From Streptomyces buecherae (GTDB lineage Bacteria > Actinomycetota > Actinomycetes > Streptomycetales > Streptomycetaceae), in contig NZ_CP060404.1 of the NCBI RefSeq assembly GCF_014295035.1, positions 8,038,501 to 8,102,500 of the forward strand: a stretch of 64,000 nt of DNA, written 5' to 3'. The position numbers and the translations under genes were made by a program. The number at the start of each line of letters is the position of its first letter. Within the stretch, counting starts at the first letter, position 1. Positions 33,970 to 42,574 of the stretch are shown here, piece by piece. Below the pieces are notes generated by a model that was not told where the DNA came from, ran no database searches, and worked only from the letters and a program-made list of their open reading frames with translations.

Positions 33970-36483
33970 TCAGGCGTGCTCCGGGTAGCGCAACAGCCGC
34001 AGCGCGTTGGCGACCACGAGCAGTGTGGAGCCCTCATGGACCAGGACGGCTGGCCCGATGCCCAGGCCGAGCACCGTGGCGGGCACCAGGACCGCGACGA
34101 TGCCGAGGCTCAACAGCAGGTTCTGCCTGATCACCGCGCTGGTGCGCCGGCTGAGGCCGGTGGCCAGCGGCAACTTGTCCAACCCGTCCGACATCAGGGC
34201 GATGTCCGCGCTCTCCAGGGCCACCGCGGAGCCGGCCGCGCCCATCGCGATGCCCACCGTCGCGTGGGCCATCGCCGGCGCGTCGTTGACGCCGTCGCCG
34301 ACCATGGCGGTGCGGTGCTCGTCGGCGCGCAGCCGCCGGACCGCCGCCACCTTGTCCGCCGGCAGCAGGTCGCCCCAGGCGTCGTCGAGGCCCACCCGTG
34401 CCGCCACCGCGTCGGCCACCCGCTGGTTGTCCCCGGAGATCAGCACGGCGCGCCGGATGCCGAGCCCGCGCAGCCGCGCCACGACGTCCGCCGCCTCGGG
34501 CCGCGGGGTGTCCATGACGCCGATGACCCCCAGGTAGCGCGCGCCGTGCCGCACAACCATCGTCGTACGCCCCGCCGCCTCCAACTCCTCTGCTTTGGCG
34601 CGGAGTTCGATGGGCATGGACGGCCCGGACGGCTCCGCCGGCTCCTGGCGCGCCCGCCCGCCCGCGGGGAAGAACGCCGGGCTGCCGATCGCCACCGGCA
34701 CGCCGCCCAGGCGCGCGAGGACGCCACGCCCGGTCACCGCCCGCAGGGAGTGGGCGGCCGGCACGGGCGCGTCGCCGAGCCGGGCGTCGAGATCGCGCAC
34801 GATCGCCCGAGCCAGCGGGTGGTCGCTGAGCCGCTCCACGGACAGCGTTGTGGTGAGCAACTCGCGCTCCGACACGCCGCGCGCCGGGGCCACGTCCGTC
34901 AGGCGCGGGCGGCCCTCGGTGAGGGTGCCCGTCTTGTCGAACGCGACGGCCGTCAGCCTTCCCAACTCCTCCAGCGGCCCGCCCCCCTTGATCAACACAC
35001 CGCTGCGGGCCGCCCGGGCCACGGCGCTGAGCACGGCGGCCGGCGTGGCGATGGCCAGCGCGCAGGGGCTGGCCGCGACCAGCACGGCCATCGCGCGGTA
35101 GAGCGAGGCGGTGAACGGCTCGTCCACCACCAGGCCGGCGCCGAGCAGCGCGAGCACGGTGCCGATCACGGCGGGCACGAAGATCCGCTGGAAGCGCGCG
35201 GTGAACGCCTGCGTCGGCGACTGCCGGCTCTCCGCGTCCCGCACCATCGCCACCACACGGGCCAGCGTGTTGTCCTCGGCCCGACTGGTGACGGTCACCT
35301 CCAACGCGCCCGCGCCGTTGACGGTCCCGGCGAAGACCCGGCTGTCCGGGGCGATGGCGGCCGGGTCGCGCAGCGCCGCCAGCGGGTCGGCGACGGGCAC
35401 CTTGTCGGCGGGCAGGCTCTCGCCGGTGACCGCGGCCTGGTCCACGGCGCCCTCGCCATCGCGGACGAAGCCGTCGGCCGGCACCCTGGTGTGCGGCCTG
35501 ACCAGCACCGTGTCGCCCGGCAGCAGGCGCTCGACGGGCACCTCGGTGACACGCTCGCCCGAACGCAACAGCGCCGTGGCCGGGGTGAGGTCGGCCAGCG
35601 CCTCGATGGAGCGCCGGGCGCGCCCCATCGCGTACTCCTCCAGCGCGTGCCCGAGGCTGAACAGGAACAGCAGCACCGCGCCCTCGGCCCACCTGCCGAT
35701 CGCCCCGGCGCCCACGGCGGCCACCAGCATCAGGAAGTCGACCTCGAACCGGCCGGCCCTGATGGTGCTGACCGCCTCGCGCACCGTGAAGAACCCGCCG
35801 AAGGCGTAGGCGGCGAGATAACAGGCGAGGGGGGCCGGCTCCGGCGCGTCGGTGGCGAGCCCGAGCAGCAGCCCGGTCAGATAGGCCACGCCGGACAGGA
35901 GCGCGAAGACCAACTCGGCACGCTCACCGAACGGGCCGTGGTCGTGGCTGTGCTGGTGATCCCGCCGGTGCGCCCGGGTACCGCCGTGCGCCGGGTCCTG
36001 GTCGTGCGGCCTGGCGGGGGCTTCGCCGGGGGCCTCGACCGCGCCTTCGGCGGGGGGTTCGGCGTGCGACACGCCGGGCGGTGTCGTGGCGAGCGCGTCG
36101 GCCTCGGTCGGGGGCCGCGCGGCCACGGCCGTGGCACGCGCGCCGTCGAGGTCCGCTGCCGGGGGCGGCGGAGGCCCCTCGGCGGCGCGCCGGCCCGCCG
36201 GGCCGCGGTCGCCGTGCGCGCACCCGGCGCGGGCGCCGACCGTACGCGCCGCCTGGCGTACCTCCTCGGCGCCGAGGGCGGCGGCGTCGAAGTGCACGCA
36301 CACCGTCCCGGCCGCGCGGGCGTCACGGGGAGCCCGGTGCGCGGTGTCGATGGCCTTGCTCCGCCCGAGTGAGATGACGACGCGCTCGACGCACGGCTCA
36401 CAGGCTGCGGGCGGGCCGGGGATTAGATCGGTGATGTCGAGGCGCAGCGTGTCCGCGCCGGCACAATCGTCCCTCGAAATCAT
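33970..36483 (-). CDS. P1B-4-type heavy-metal-transporting ATPase
   Basis: An 837-residue P-type ATPase. The N-terminus has CEPC and a His-rich segment (HRRDHQHSHDHG) for metal binding, joined by a long Pro/Ala linker. Core motifs are TGES, the SPC transport motif with Cys474 (SPCALAIATP), phosphorylation Asp516 in DKTGTLTEG, the SDHP motif and GDGVNDAPAM. Helix 8 ends in HEGST (His816). SPC plus HEGxT defines subgroup P1B-4, which includes the CtpD, CtpJ and CoaT exporters of Co, Ni, Fe or Zn. It is divergent from an ArsR sensor. The ATG at 36483 has no ribosome site and lies inside the likely operator. Confidence 0.93.
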   Translation of the reverse strand: MISRDDCAGADTLRLDITDLIPGPPAACEPCVERVVISLGRSKAIDTAHRAPRDARAAGTVCVHFDAAALGAEEVRQAARTVGARAGCAHGDRGPAGRRAAEGPPPPPAADLDGARATAVAARPPTEADALATTPPGVSHAEPPAEGAVEAPGEAPARPHDQDPAHGGTRAHRRDHQHSHDHGPFGERAELVFALLSGVAYLTGLLLGLATDAPEPAPLACYLAAYAFGGFFTVREAVSTIRAGRFEVDFLMLVAAVGAGAIGRWAEGAVLLFLFSLGHALEEYAMGRARRSIEALADLTPATALLRSGERVTEVPVERLLPGDTVLVRPHTRVPADGFVRDGEGAVDQAAVTGESLPADKVPVADPLAALRDPAAIAPDSRVFAGTVNGAGALEVTVTSRAEDNTLARVVAMVRDAESRQSPTQAFTARFQRIFVPAVIGTVLALLGAGLVVDEPFTASLYRAMAVLVAASPCALAIATPAAVLSAVARAARSGVLIKGGGPLEELGRLTAVAFDKTGTLTEGRPRLTDVAPARGVSERELLTTTLSVERLSDHPLARAIVRDLDARLGDAPVPAAHSLRAVTGRGVLARLGGVPVAIGSPAFFPAGGRARQEPAEPSGPSMPIELRAKAEELEAAGRTTMVVRHGARYLGVIGVMDTPRPEAADVVARLRGLGIRRAVLISGDNQRVADAVAARVGLDDAWGDLLPADKVAAVRRLRADEHRTAMVGDGVNDAPAMAHATVGIAMGAAGSAVALESADIALMSDGLDKLPLATGLSRRTSAVIRQNLLLSLGIVAVLVPATVLGLGIGPAVLVHEGSTLLVVANALRLLRYPEHA

Positions 36484-36510
36484 GAGTTCAAAATATCATG
36501 ACTTCGTGAT
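36479..36510. promoter_or_regulatory. ArsR operator region between ATPase and sensor genes
   Basis: An AT-rich island. TCATGA occurs twice (36480-36485 and 36496-36501), flanking GTTCAAAATA, and ATCATGASTTC is directly repeated with a 16-base period (36479 and 36495). ATCATGA/TTCGTGAT adds a further imperfect palindrome. It overlaps the ATPase start codon, consistent with metal-released repression. Confidence 0.5.
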
Positions 36511-36578
36511 GTATCGCGGATGGATTCGGCCACGATCGGCCCCGGGCCAGTCACATGATTACCGGTACCATTTGCGTT

Positions 36579-36932
36579 ATGGGACGAGGGAACGCAGGCG
36601 AACTGATCTCTCAGGAACAGGCTTTCGCCGTGGCCGAAGTCATGCAGGCGCTGGCCTCGCCCGCGCGCGTACAGATCCTGGACCGGCTGCTGCGTTCCTC
36701 CTGCCCGGTCGGCGAACTCGCCGCCGAAGTCGGTATGGAGCAGAACACCGTCTCCAACCACCTGCGCATGCTGCGCCACCTCGGGCTCGTCGCCGGGCAC
36801 CGTGAGGGACGCCGGGTCCTGTACTCCCTCCACGACGACCACGTGGCCACGCTCATCGAGCAGGCCCTCACCCACGTCGGACACCACCGCCCGGCCGTGG
36901 CCAGCGGCGCGATGACCCGCCGCGCCGGCTAG
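36579..36932 (+). CDS. ArsR-family metal sensor with alpha-5 site (CzrA/NmtR-like)
   Basis: A 117-residue winged-helix repressor: ALASPARVQILDRLL, HTH GELAAEVGMEQNTVSNHLRML, then a wing GHREGRRVLYSL. The C-terminal helix carries Asp86, His88, His99 and His102, that is DxH-x10-HxxH, the full alpha-5 ligand set of CzrA and NmtR for Zn, Co or Ni. His103 adjoins. It should repress the divergent P1B-4 ATPase until metal binds. The ATG at 36579 is preferred; TACCAT at 36566-36571 would start transcription one base before it. An upstream in-frame ATG at 36555 is less likely. Confidence 0.93.
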   Translation: MGRGNAGELISQEQAFAVAEVMQALASPARVQILDRLLRSSCPVGELAAEVGMEQNTVSNHLRMLRHLGLVAGHREGRRVLYSLHDDHVATLIEQALTHVGHHRPAVASGAMTRRAG

Positions 36933-37545
36933 CGCCGAGCGCGCCCACTCCTCCCGACCGCCTCGCCGCCCCTGCCACCCGTTCCCGTTGCCGCTCTCGG
37001 CCGTCCGCCGGTGCTCCGTCGCCGGTCGCGGCGGGCCGTCACGGCATGTGCCCGATATCGGCGTGGAATCCGCACAGCCGAGGCCACGTCGGACTGTTGC
37101 TGCCTCGTCGAAAGCGGGCACCTCTGTGAGGGATGGTTCCCCGCGTGGGGCCCCGGGCGGGGGGTGCGCCGCGCGCGCCAGCGCGTACGACGGCACGCAC
37201 CACGAGGCACCGCCCGTACCGCATCGGCGCGCCGCCACCGGCCACCCCCGTGGCGACCGGAGGGCGCGGCGGGCCCATCCGCACCTCCCGCACCGCGCAC
37301 TTCCGTAGCTCGACACCGGCACTCCCTACGTCAGCTCGACACCGGCACTCCCCGCGTCGAGGCGGGCGGCATGAGACGAGGACCAGGGCACCGGCGCCGC
37401 CGGCCGCCACCGGTCGATCGGCGCGCGCCCGGCCGGGCGCCGGTGCGCCGGGACCCACCGCGCGACCGGGCCGCCTCGCTCGCCGACCCGTCCCGCACGG
37501 GTCCCGGTGCTCCGTACCGGCCACGTCAACTCGGGTGAGGTCACC
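36933..37545. other. Intergenic region with 26-base tandem duplication
   Basis: 613 bases with no convincing gene. It contains a CCGATATCGG palindrome at 37052-37061 and a tandem duplication at 37307-37358. Overlapping open frames are all Arg/Pro/Ala-rich and disagree with each other. Confidence 0.45.
37307..37358. repeat. 26-base tandem duplication
   Basis: AGCTCGACACCGGCACTCCC followed by TACGTC (37307-37332) is repeated at 37333-37358 with CGCGTC at the end, two substitutions in 26 bases. It looks like a recent slippage or duplication event. Confidence 0.85.
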
Positions 37546-38688
37546 ATGGTTCTACGGCACGTACGGCAAGACCGCGCAGCGCGCTCGGCCCGTCCCCGTC
37601 CCCGTCTCCGTCGCCCCGCCGGTGCTTCCGGCGCCTTCGGCGCGCGGCGCTCCGGTCGCGTGGGGGTCGTCCCGTGGGGCGGGATCGGCCGGCTGCTGCC
37701 CGGGCGCGGGAGCCCGGCGTCGGGCGGCGCCGAGGGCCGGCCGGGCCCTGCGCGGCGTGCCGTGCTCGCGGTCGCCGGCGCGCTGACCGCCACCTGCGCC
37801 CTCACCCTCGCACCCGGCACCGCGTCGGCGGTCCCCGACGGGCCGGCCACGGCGCCCGCCGGTGACCGCGACGCGCGCTACAGCCGCTACGTGGCGCTCG
37901 GCGACTCCTACGTCTCCGGGCCGCTCATCCCCCTCATGCGGCTGGACCCGCCCGGCTGCTTCCGGTCCACCGCCAACTACCCCGCGCTGCTCGCCCGCGA
38001 CCTGCGCGTCCGCTCGTTCACGGACATGAGCTGCGGCGGCGCCGACACCACGCACATGACCCGGCCGCAGGCCGTGCCGCTGGGCGGCGTCAACCCGCCG
38101 CAGCTCGACCCGCTGACCCGACAGACCGACCTGGTCACCCTCAGCATCGGCGGCAACGACTTCGGCATCTTCGGCGAACTCACCAGGACCTGCCCCGAAC
38201 TGCGCCCGCAGGACCCCACCGGCAACCCGTGCCAGCGGCACTACACGGTGGACGGCGTGGACACCCTGATCGACCACGCGCGCCGGGTCTCGGAGCGGGT
38301 CTCGACCATCCTGCGGGCCGTCCACGAGCGCGCGCCGCGGGCGCACGTGGTGCTCGTCGGCTATCCGCGCATCGCGCCACCGAGCGGCGCCTGCCCCGCG
38401 ATCCTGCCGTTCGCCGACGGGGACCTGCGCTGGCTCGACGCCGTCGAACGGGCGCTGAACACCTCGATGGCGGACGCCGCCGAGCGGGACGGGACGGCCC
38501 GGTACGTCGACACGTACGGCACCTCGCTCGGCCACGACGCCTGCGCGCCCGGTGACCAGGCGTGGATTCAGGGCAAGGACACCGACCCGCTCGCCGCCGC
38601 CTCCTACCACCCGCGCCGCGGCGCCATGGTGGGCGTCGCGGAACAGGTGCGGCGCGCGCTGGCGGACGGCGCGCACGCCCGTCCCTGA
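37546..38688 (+). CDS. Secreted SGNH/GDSL hydrolase (380 aa)
   Basis: ATG 37546 follows GGTGAGG. A long basic N-terminal region (about 1-65) precedes a hydrophobic segment ending in PGTASA, so export is likely, perhaps with an overextended start. The catalytic domain begins YVALGDSYVSG with nucleophile Ser121, then TLSIGGNDFGIFG and the C-terminal His355 in ASYHPRRG. The third residue before that His is Ala rather than the usual Asp, as in Ser-His dyad SGNH esterases such as the S. scabies enzyme. Cysteines (PPGCFRS, MSCGG, RTCPE, NPCQR, GACPA, DACAP) suggest three disulfides in a secreted lipase or esterase. The substrate is unknown. Confidence 0.92.
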   Translation: MVLRHVRQDRAARSARPRPRLRRPAGASGAFGARRSGRVGVVPWGGIGRLLPGRGSPASGGAEGRPGPARRAVLAVAGALTATCALTLAPGTASAVPDGPATAPAGDRDARYSRYVALGDSYVSGPLIPLMRLDPPGCFRSTANYPALLARDLRVRSFTDMSCGGADTTHMTRPQAVPLGGVNPPQLDPLTRQTDLVTLSIGGNDFGIFGELTRTCPELRPQDPTGNPCQRHYTVDGVDTLIDHARRVSERVSTILRAVHERAPRAHVVLVGYPRIAPPSGACPAILPFADGDLRWLDAVERALNTSMADAAERDGTARYVDTYGTSLGHDACAPGDQAWIQGKDTDPLAAASYHPRRGAMVGVAEQVRRALADGAHARP

Positions 38689-39008
38689 CGCCCGCGCGCG
38701 GGCGCTGGCGCGCGGCACGTCGCGCCGCGCGCGCTCGGTCGGGCCCCGGCGGGCCAGCGGCGCGTGCCGGGACCCGCCGCGAACGCCGCCGGCCGTGCCG
38801 CTCGACGTACGGCGCGTCGCCGTGCCGCCCCATGCGCCGTCGCCCGACTCGTCCGGGCTCACCCGCGTCCCGCGCTCTCGCGGGGGAGCCGAGGGGACAA
38901 CGGGGGCGGGGGTGGGCAGAGCTGAGGGAACATCCGTGGCGCGCCAGTGCGCCGGTCCCGCTCGGCGCGCCGGCCGCGGCCCACGGCCTTGCGACGAGAG
39001 GACAGGCA
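38689..39008. other. Intergenic region
   Basis: It holds the hairpin at 38708-38732 and, at its end, the GAGAGGAC ribosome site for the next gene. Nothing else is supported. Confidence 0.45.
38708..38732 (+). terminator. Terminator after the SGNH gene
   Basis: GCGCGCGGC (38708-38716) and GCCGCGCGC (38724-38732) form a perfect 9-bp stem with a 7-base loop, 20 bases after the stop. Confidence 0.65.
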
Positions 39009-40172
39009 ATGCGTTTGCGATCCCTGCGGAGGCGACTTCCCTCGCGGGTGCGGATGACGACCGTGTTCGCCGCGGCCGTCGCGCTCACCGCCTCGCTCAC
39101 CAGCGCCGTGCCCAGTTCGGCGGGGACGTCCGCGCCCGCGGCCGAGCGGGTCGCCGCCCGCTCCGCCGAACGCGGCGGACCCGGGCAGCCCGAGGCGCAC
39201 GACGTCGTGCTCGCCGTCCACGGCGGCGCCGGCACCGCCCTCGACCCCGACCACACCAGCCCCACCGAGGAGCGCGCCTACCGCGCCGGCCTCACCGACG
39301 CGCTCCGCGCCGGCCAGCGCGTCCTGCGCCGGGGCGGCGACAGCGTGGCGGCGGTCGAGGCCGCCGTACGCGTCCTTGAGGACAACGAGTTGTTCAACGC
39401 CGGCAAGGGGGCGGTGTTCACCGCGGACGCCGGACACGAGTTGGACGCCTCCATCATGCGCGGCTCCGACCAGGCCGCGGGCGCCGTCGCCGGCGTACGC
39501 AGCGTGCGCAACCCCATCTCGGCCGCCCGTCTGGTCATGGACAGGACCCGGCACGTGCTGCTCGCCGGCGAGGGCGCCGACGACTTCGCCGCCCGAGCCG
39601 GCCTGCCCACCGTCACCCAGGACTACTACTGGACGCAGCGCCGCTGGGACCAGCTCATGGCCGCCAAGGAGAAGGAACGGGGCGCGCGCGACGGTCGGGG
39701 CGGCGACGAGGGCGCCGGGGCGAAGGGCGCCGACTCGCCCAAGGGCACCGTCGGCGCCGTGGCCCTGGACGGCCGGCGCCACCTGGCCGCCGCGACCTCC
39801 ACGGGAGGCATGACCAACAAGATGCCGGGCCGGGTCGGCGACTCGCCACTGATCGGCGCCGGCACGTACGCGAAGGACGGCACGGTCGCGGCGAGCGCGA
39901 CCGGGCACGGCGAGGTGTTCATCCGTGGCGCGGCCACCGCCACCATCGCCCACCTCATGGAATACAGCCGGCTGGGCGTGGCCCAGGCCGCGCACCAGGT
40001 ACTGATCAAGCAATTGCCCCAACTCGGCGGCGACGGCGGCGTGATCGCCCTGGACGGTAAGGGCACATTCGACGCCCCGCACAGCAGTCCCGGGATGCTC
40101 TACGGTTACCTCACCCGCGACGGGAGGATCATTACCAAGATATTCCCCAGCGAATCGCCGGCCAATGAATGA
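39009..40172 (+). CDS. Secreted isoaspartyl peptidase/L-asparaginase (T2 family)
   Basis: A 387-residue Ntn-hydrolase precursor. Signal peptide 1-39 (RMTTVFAAAVALTASLTSAVPSSAG). Conserved features are VLAVHGGAGTAL, ELFNAGKGAVFTADAGHELDASIM and the self-cleavage site before Thr247 in KGTVGAVALD, with STGGMTNKMPGRVGDSPLIGAGTYA after it. The proenzyme splits into alpha and beta subunits with Thr247 as nucleophile, hydrolysing isoaspartyl peptides or asparagine. Secretion is less common than the cytosolic form. A charged, Gly-rich loop precedes the cleavage site. GAGAGGAC lies before the ATG. Confidence 0.93.
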   Translation: MRLRSLRRRLPSRVRMTTVFAAAVALTASLTSAVPSSAGTSAPAAERVAARSAERGGPGQPEAHDVVLAVHGGAGTALDPDHTSPTEERAYRAGLTDALRAGQRVLRRGGDSVAAVEAAVRVLEDNELFNAGKGAVFTADAGHELDASIMRGSDQAAGAVAGVRSVRNPISAARLVMDRTRHVLLAGEGADDFAARAGLPTVTQDYYWTQRRWDQLMAAKEKERGARDGRGGDEGAGAKGADSPKGTVGAVALDGRRHLAAATSTGGMTNKMPGRVGDSPLIGAGTYAKDGTVAASATGHGEVFIRGAATATIAHLMEYSRLGVAQAAHQVLIKQLPQLGGDGGVIALDGKGTFDAPHSSPGMLYGYLTRDGRIITKIFPSESPANE

Positions 40173-40624
40173 GTGGCCGCCGATGCGGGAAGCGGTGACA
40201 TTTCCTCGGTAAACGGGAGTTCGGCCGCGCAGGAGCCCACGATGTGCGCGAGTTCGCTTCTCCGCCGCCTTGGAGCACGGCGATTACGCGTTCCGCTACG
40301 CTGCTGACGCAGCGGGCGACATGCGGGGGAATACGCCCTTTCGTGGGGCTCGGGCCACACCTCGCCGGCGGCGGGGTGTGGCCCCTGGCGTTCCGTCTTC
40401 GTCATCACTTGGCAGCATGCGAATCACCGCACGGACACTGCGACTTTCGCGTTCATCGGAATACTGGCGAGCGCCAGAGAAATGCCTGCCCAAGGTCGTC
40501 ACCCGGGCCGCCGGCGAGCGGGGCATTCTGCCGACGCGCGAGAGAACGATACATAGCCGGGCAGCAAACGATTGCCGACCGAGACTGCCGACGCTGCTGA
40601 ATTCCCCCTGAACGGAGACCAGGA
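40173..40624. other. Intergenic region before the OlsB-like gene
   Basis: About 450 bases, less GC-rich than average. It holds a CGCTGC/GCAGCG hairpin at 40299-40314 and a stronger one at 40352-40384. The promoter of the acyltransferase operon must lie in the last 240 bases, but no clear -35/-10 pair was found. No gene is supported. Confidence 0.45.
40352..40384. terminator. Hairpin, probable terminator
   Basis: GGGCCACACC (40352-40361) and GGTGTGGCCC (40375-40384) form a perfect 10-bp stem with a 13-base loop. It lies 180 bases after the asparaginase stop, far for a simple terminator, so it may bound a longer 3' region. Confidence 0.5.
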
Positions 40625-41383
40625 ATGCCTACGCTCTCGACGTCCACCGTAACGGCGGCCACCGACTCCTACATCACCGCCATCGCGGACACGCGGCAGC
40701 AGATCGAGGCCGCACAGCGGCTGCGCTACCAGGTCTTCGGCGAGGAGAAGGGCGCCAAGCTCGCGTCGCACGCCGCCGGGCTCGACGTCGACGAGTTCGA
40801 CGCCGTGATGGACCACCTGATCGTCAGCGACAAGGCCACCGGTGAGATCGTCGGCACCTACCGGCTGCTGCCGCCCGGGCGCACCGAACGACTCTTCTCG
40901 GAGGGCGAGTTCGACCTGCGCGGACTGCCGCTGGACGTGCGCTCCTCGCTGGTCGAGGCGGGCCGGGCCTGCGTGCACCCCGACCACCGCTCCGGCGCGG
41001 TGATCAACCTGATGTGGGCCGGACTCGCCCGCTACGTGCTGCTCTCCGGACACCGCTACCTCGCGGGCTGCGCCTCCGTCTCGCTCGCCGACGGCGGCGG
41101 AGCCGCCAGCAACGCCTGGCTGCTCGGCACCGCCCGGCACACCGCGCCGCCCGAGCTGCGCGTCCAGCCGCGCGACCCGTGGACGCCCCCCGCGGCCCTG
41201 AACACCAAGCCCAGCTACGCCGACCTGCCGCCCCTGCTCCGCGGCTACCTGCGGGTCGGCGCGTGGATGTGCGGCGCCCCGCACCACGAGCGTGACTTCG
41301 ACGACGCCGACTTCTTCGTCGTCCTGGACACCGAGCAGATGAACGACCGGTACCGCCGCTACTTCCTCGGCGACGCTCAGTGA
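40625..41383 (+). CDS. olsB: OlsB-like acyl-ACP/ornithine N-acyltransferase (GNAT fold)
   Basis: A 252-residue protein with OlsB-type features: IEAAQRLRYQVFGEEKGAKL, DHLIVSDKATGEIVGTYRLLPP, EAGRACVHPDHRSGAVINLMWAGLARYVL, and CASVSLADGG. OlsB transfers a 3-hydroxy fatty acid to the alpha-amine of ornithine, giving lyso-ornithine lipid. The next gene overlaps by 4 bases and encodes a PlsC-fold acyltransferase, the partner that completes the lipid. The assignment is by family and pairing; autoinducer synthases and other long-chain N-acyl amino acid synthases share this fold. Confidence 0.85.
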   Translation: MPTLSTSTVTAATDSYITAIADTRQQIEAAQRLRYQVFGEEKGAKLASHAAGLDVDEFDAVMDHLIVSDKATGEIVGTYRLLPPGRTERLFSEGEFDLRGLPLDVRSSLVEAGRACVHPDHRSGAVINLMWAGLARYVLLSGHRYLAGCASVSLADGGGAASNAWLLGTARHTAPPELRVQPRDPWTPPAALNTKPSYADLPPLLRGYLRVGAWMCGAPHHERDFDDADFFVVLDTEQMNDRYRRYFLGDAQ

Positions 41384-42462
41384 ACGCCTGGGCCCCCAGC
41401 TCGCCCTGTGACCAGCGCTGCGTCGCCCACGCCGCGGCCCGGGTCACGGCGGCGCGCGCCACCCGCCGCTCGATGGCCTTCGCGCGCCGCGTGCTCAGCG
41501 CCCTGGCGGCGGGCGAGGCCCTGGCCGACCCGGCCGTCGTACGCGCCCACGCCCAGTCCATCCTGGCGGCCATCGGCGTCCGCGTGGAACACCTCGGCGG
41601 ACCGCTGAGCGCACCGACCGCGTCGACCGGGCCGACCGTCTCGACCGGGCCGACCGCGTCGACCGGGCCGACCGCCGCGGCTGGTGCGGGCGGTGTGGGG
41701 ACGCTGGTCGTGGCCAACCACATCTCCTGGCTCGACGTCATCGCCCTGCTCGCGGTGGAGCCGGTGACCATGCTGGCCAAGCGCGAGGTCGGCGACTGGC
41801 CGCTGGTCGGCACCCTGACCAGGCGCGCCGGCACCCGGTTCATCGACCGCGACAGCATGCGTGGACTGCCCCGAACGGTGGACGAGATCGCCGGGTTGCT
41901 GCGCGGCGGACGCTCGGTCATGGTCTTCCCGCAGGGCGCCACCTGGTGCGCCGGGACGACCGGCGACTTCCGCCGGGCCACCTTCCAGGCGGCGATCGAC
42001 GCCGGCGCCCCGGTGCGCCCGGTGACCCTGGGCTACTTCCAACACCACGCCCTGAGCACGGTGGCCGCCTTCGTCGGCGACGACGACTTCGGCAGCTCGC
42101 TACGCCGTGTCATGAGCGCCGACGGCGTCACGGCCCGGGTCCAGGTCCATCCGGCGATCCCGGCCTCGGCGGCGCGCGACCGTCGGGAGCTGGCCGCGCT
42201 CGCCCGCGAGGCCGTGCGCGACGCGGCCCCGACCACCACCAACCGGCCACGGGCCGAGGCCGACGCGACGGGCGTACGGGACGCGGCCTGTGGGCGTGGC
42301 CTGCCGGTGCTTCCCGCCGCCGGGTGGGGCGTCGACATCGGCTGCGGCGCGGACGCGGTGGCCGGCGCGGAGCGCGGGTCCGTGCCCGTCGTACGTCGGC
42401 CGCGCAGGCCGCTCGCGGAGCGGGAGGCGTCCTCGGTCCGCGGCGGCCGACAGCGCCGCTGA
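41380..42462 (+). CDS. olsA: OlsA/PlsC-like O-acyltransferase
   Basis: A 360-residue protein from GTG 41380, overlapping the previous stop (GTGA). The PlsC motifs are ANHISWLD (HX4D) and the FPEGT site in variant form, VFPQGATWCAGTTGDF, plus GAPVRPVTLGYF. It should acylate lyso-ornithine lipid or lysophosphatidic acid at the membrane. A Thr/Ser/Gly/Pro linker at about 82-100 (three STGPTx units) is encoded by an 18-base tandem repeat. The C-terminal about 75 residues are Arg/Ala-rich and unlike the family core. Pairing with OlsB favours the ornithine-lipid role. Confidence 0.85.
   Translation: MNAWAPSSPCDQRCVAHAAARVTAARATRRSMAFARRVLSALAAGEALADPAVVRAHAQSILAAIGVRVEHLGGPLSAPTASTGPTVSTGPTASTGPTAAAGAGGVGTLVVANHISWLDVIALLAVEPVTMLAKREVGDWPLVGTLTRRAGTRFIDRDSMRGLPRTVDEIAGLLRGGRSVMVFPQGATWCAGTTGDFRRATFQAAIDAGAPVRPVTLGYFQHHALSTVAAFVGDDDFGSSLRRVMSADGVTARVQVHPAIPASAARDRRELAALAREAVRDAAPTTTNRPRAEADATGVRDAACGRGLPVLPAAGWGVDIGCGADAVAGAERGSVPVVRRPRRPLAEREASSVRGGRQRR
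41623..41676 (+). repeat. Three 18-base tandem units in the OlsA-like gene
   Basis: TCGACCGGGCCGACC followed by GTC, GCG and GCC at 41623, 41641 and 41659, encoding STGPTV, STGPTA, STGPTA. Copy number could vary between strains without breaking the frame. Confidence 0.88.
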
Positions 42463-42470
42463 GCCCGCGT

Positions 42471-42519
42471 ACGCCGGTGGGCCGGGGCCGCGCCGACGCG
42501 GCCCCGGCCCGCCCGGCGT
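42471..42519 (+). terminator. Terminator after the OlsB/OlsA operon
   Basis: GGGCCGGGGCCGCG (42479-42492) and CGCGGCCCCGGCCC (42497-42510) form a perfect 14-bp stem around CCGA. ACGCCGG/CCGGCGT extends it outward. Confidence 0.8.
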
Positions 42520-42537
42520 GCGCCGTCCCCTGGCTGT

Positions 42538-42564
42538 CTCCGCCCGCTGCCGCAGCGGGCGGAG
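42538..42564 (-). terminator. Terminator after the TetR gene (minus strand)
   Basis: CTCCGCCCGCTGC (42538-42550) and GCAGCGGGCGGAG (42552-42564) are a perfect 13-base inverted repeat with one central base, 11 bases past the stop of the minus-strand regulator. Confidence 0.75.
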
Positions 42565-42574
42565 GCGGTCGGCG

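Noticed and set aside
33884..42564. Many long inverted repeats considered as insertion-sequence ends
   Set aside because: Each lies just after a stop codon with short loops and no transposase gene nearby; they are terminators.
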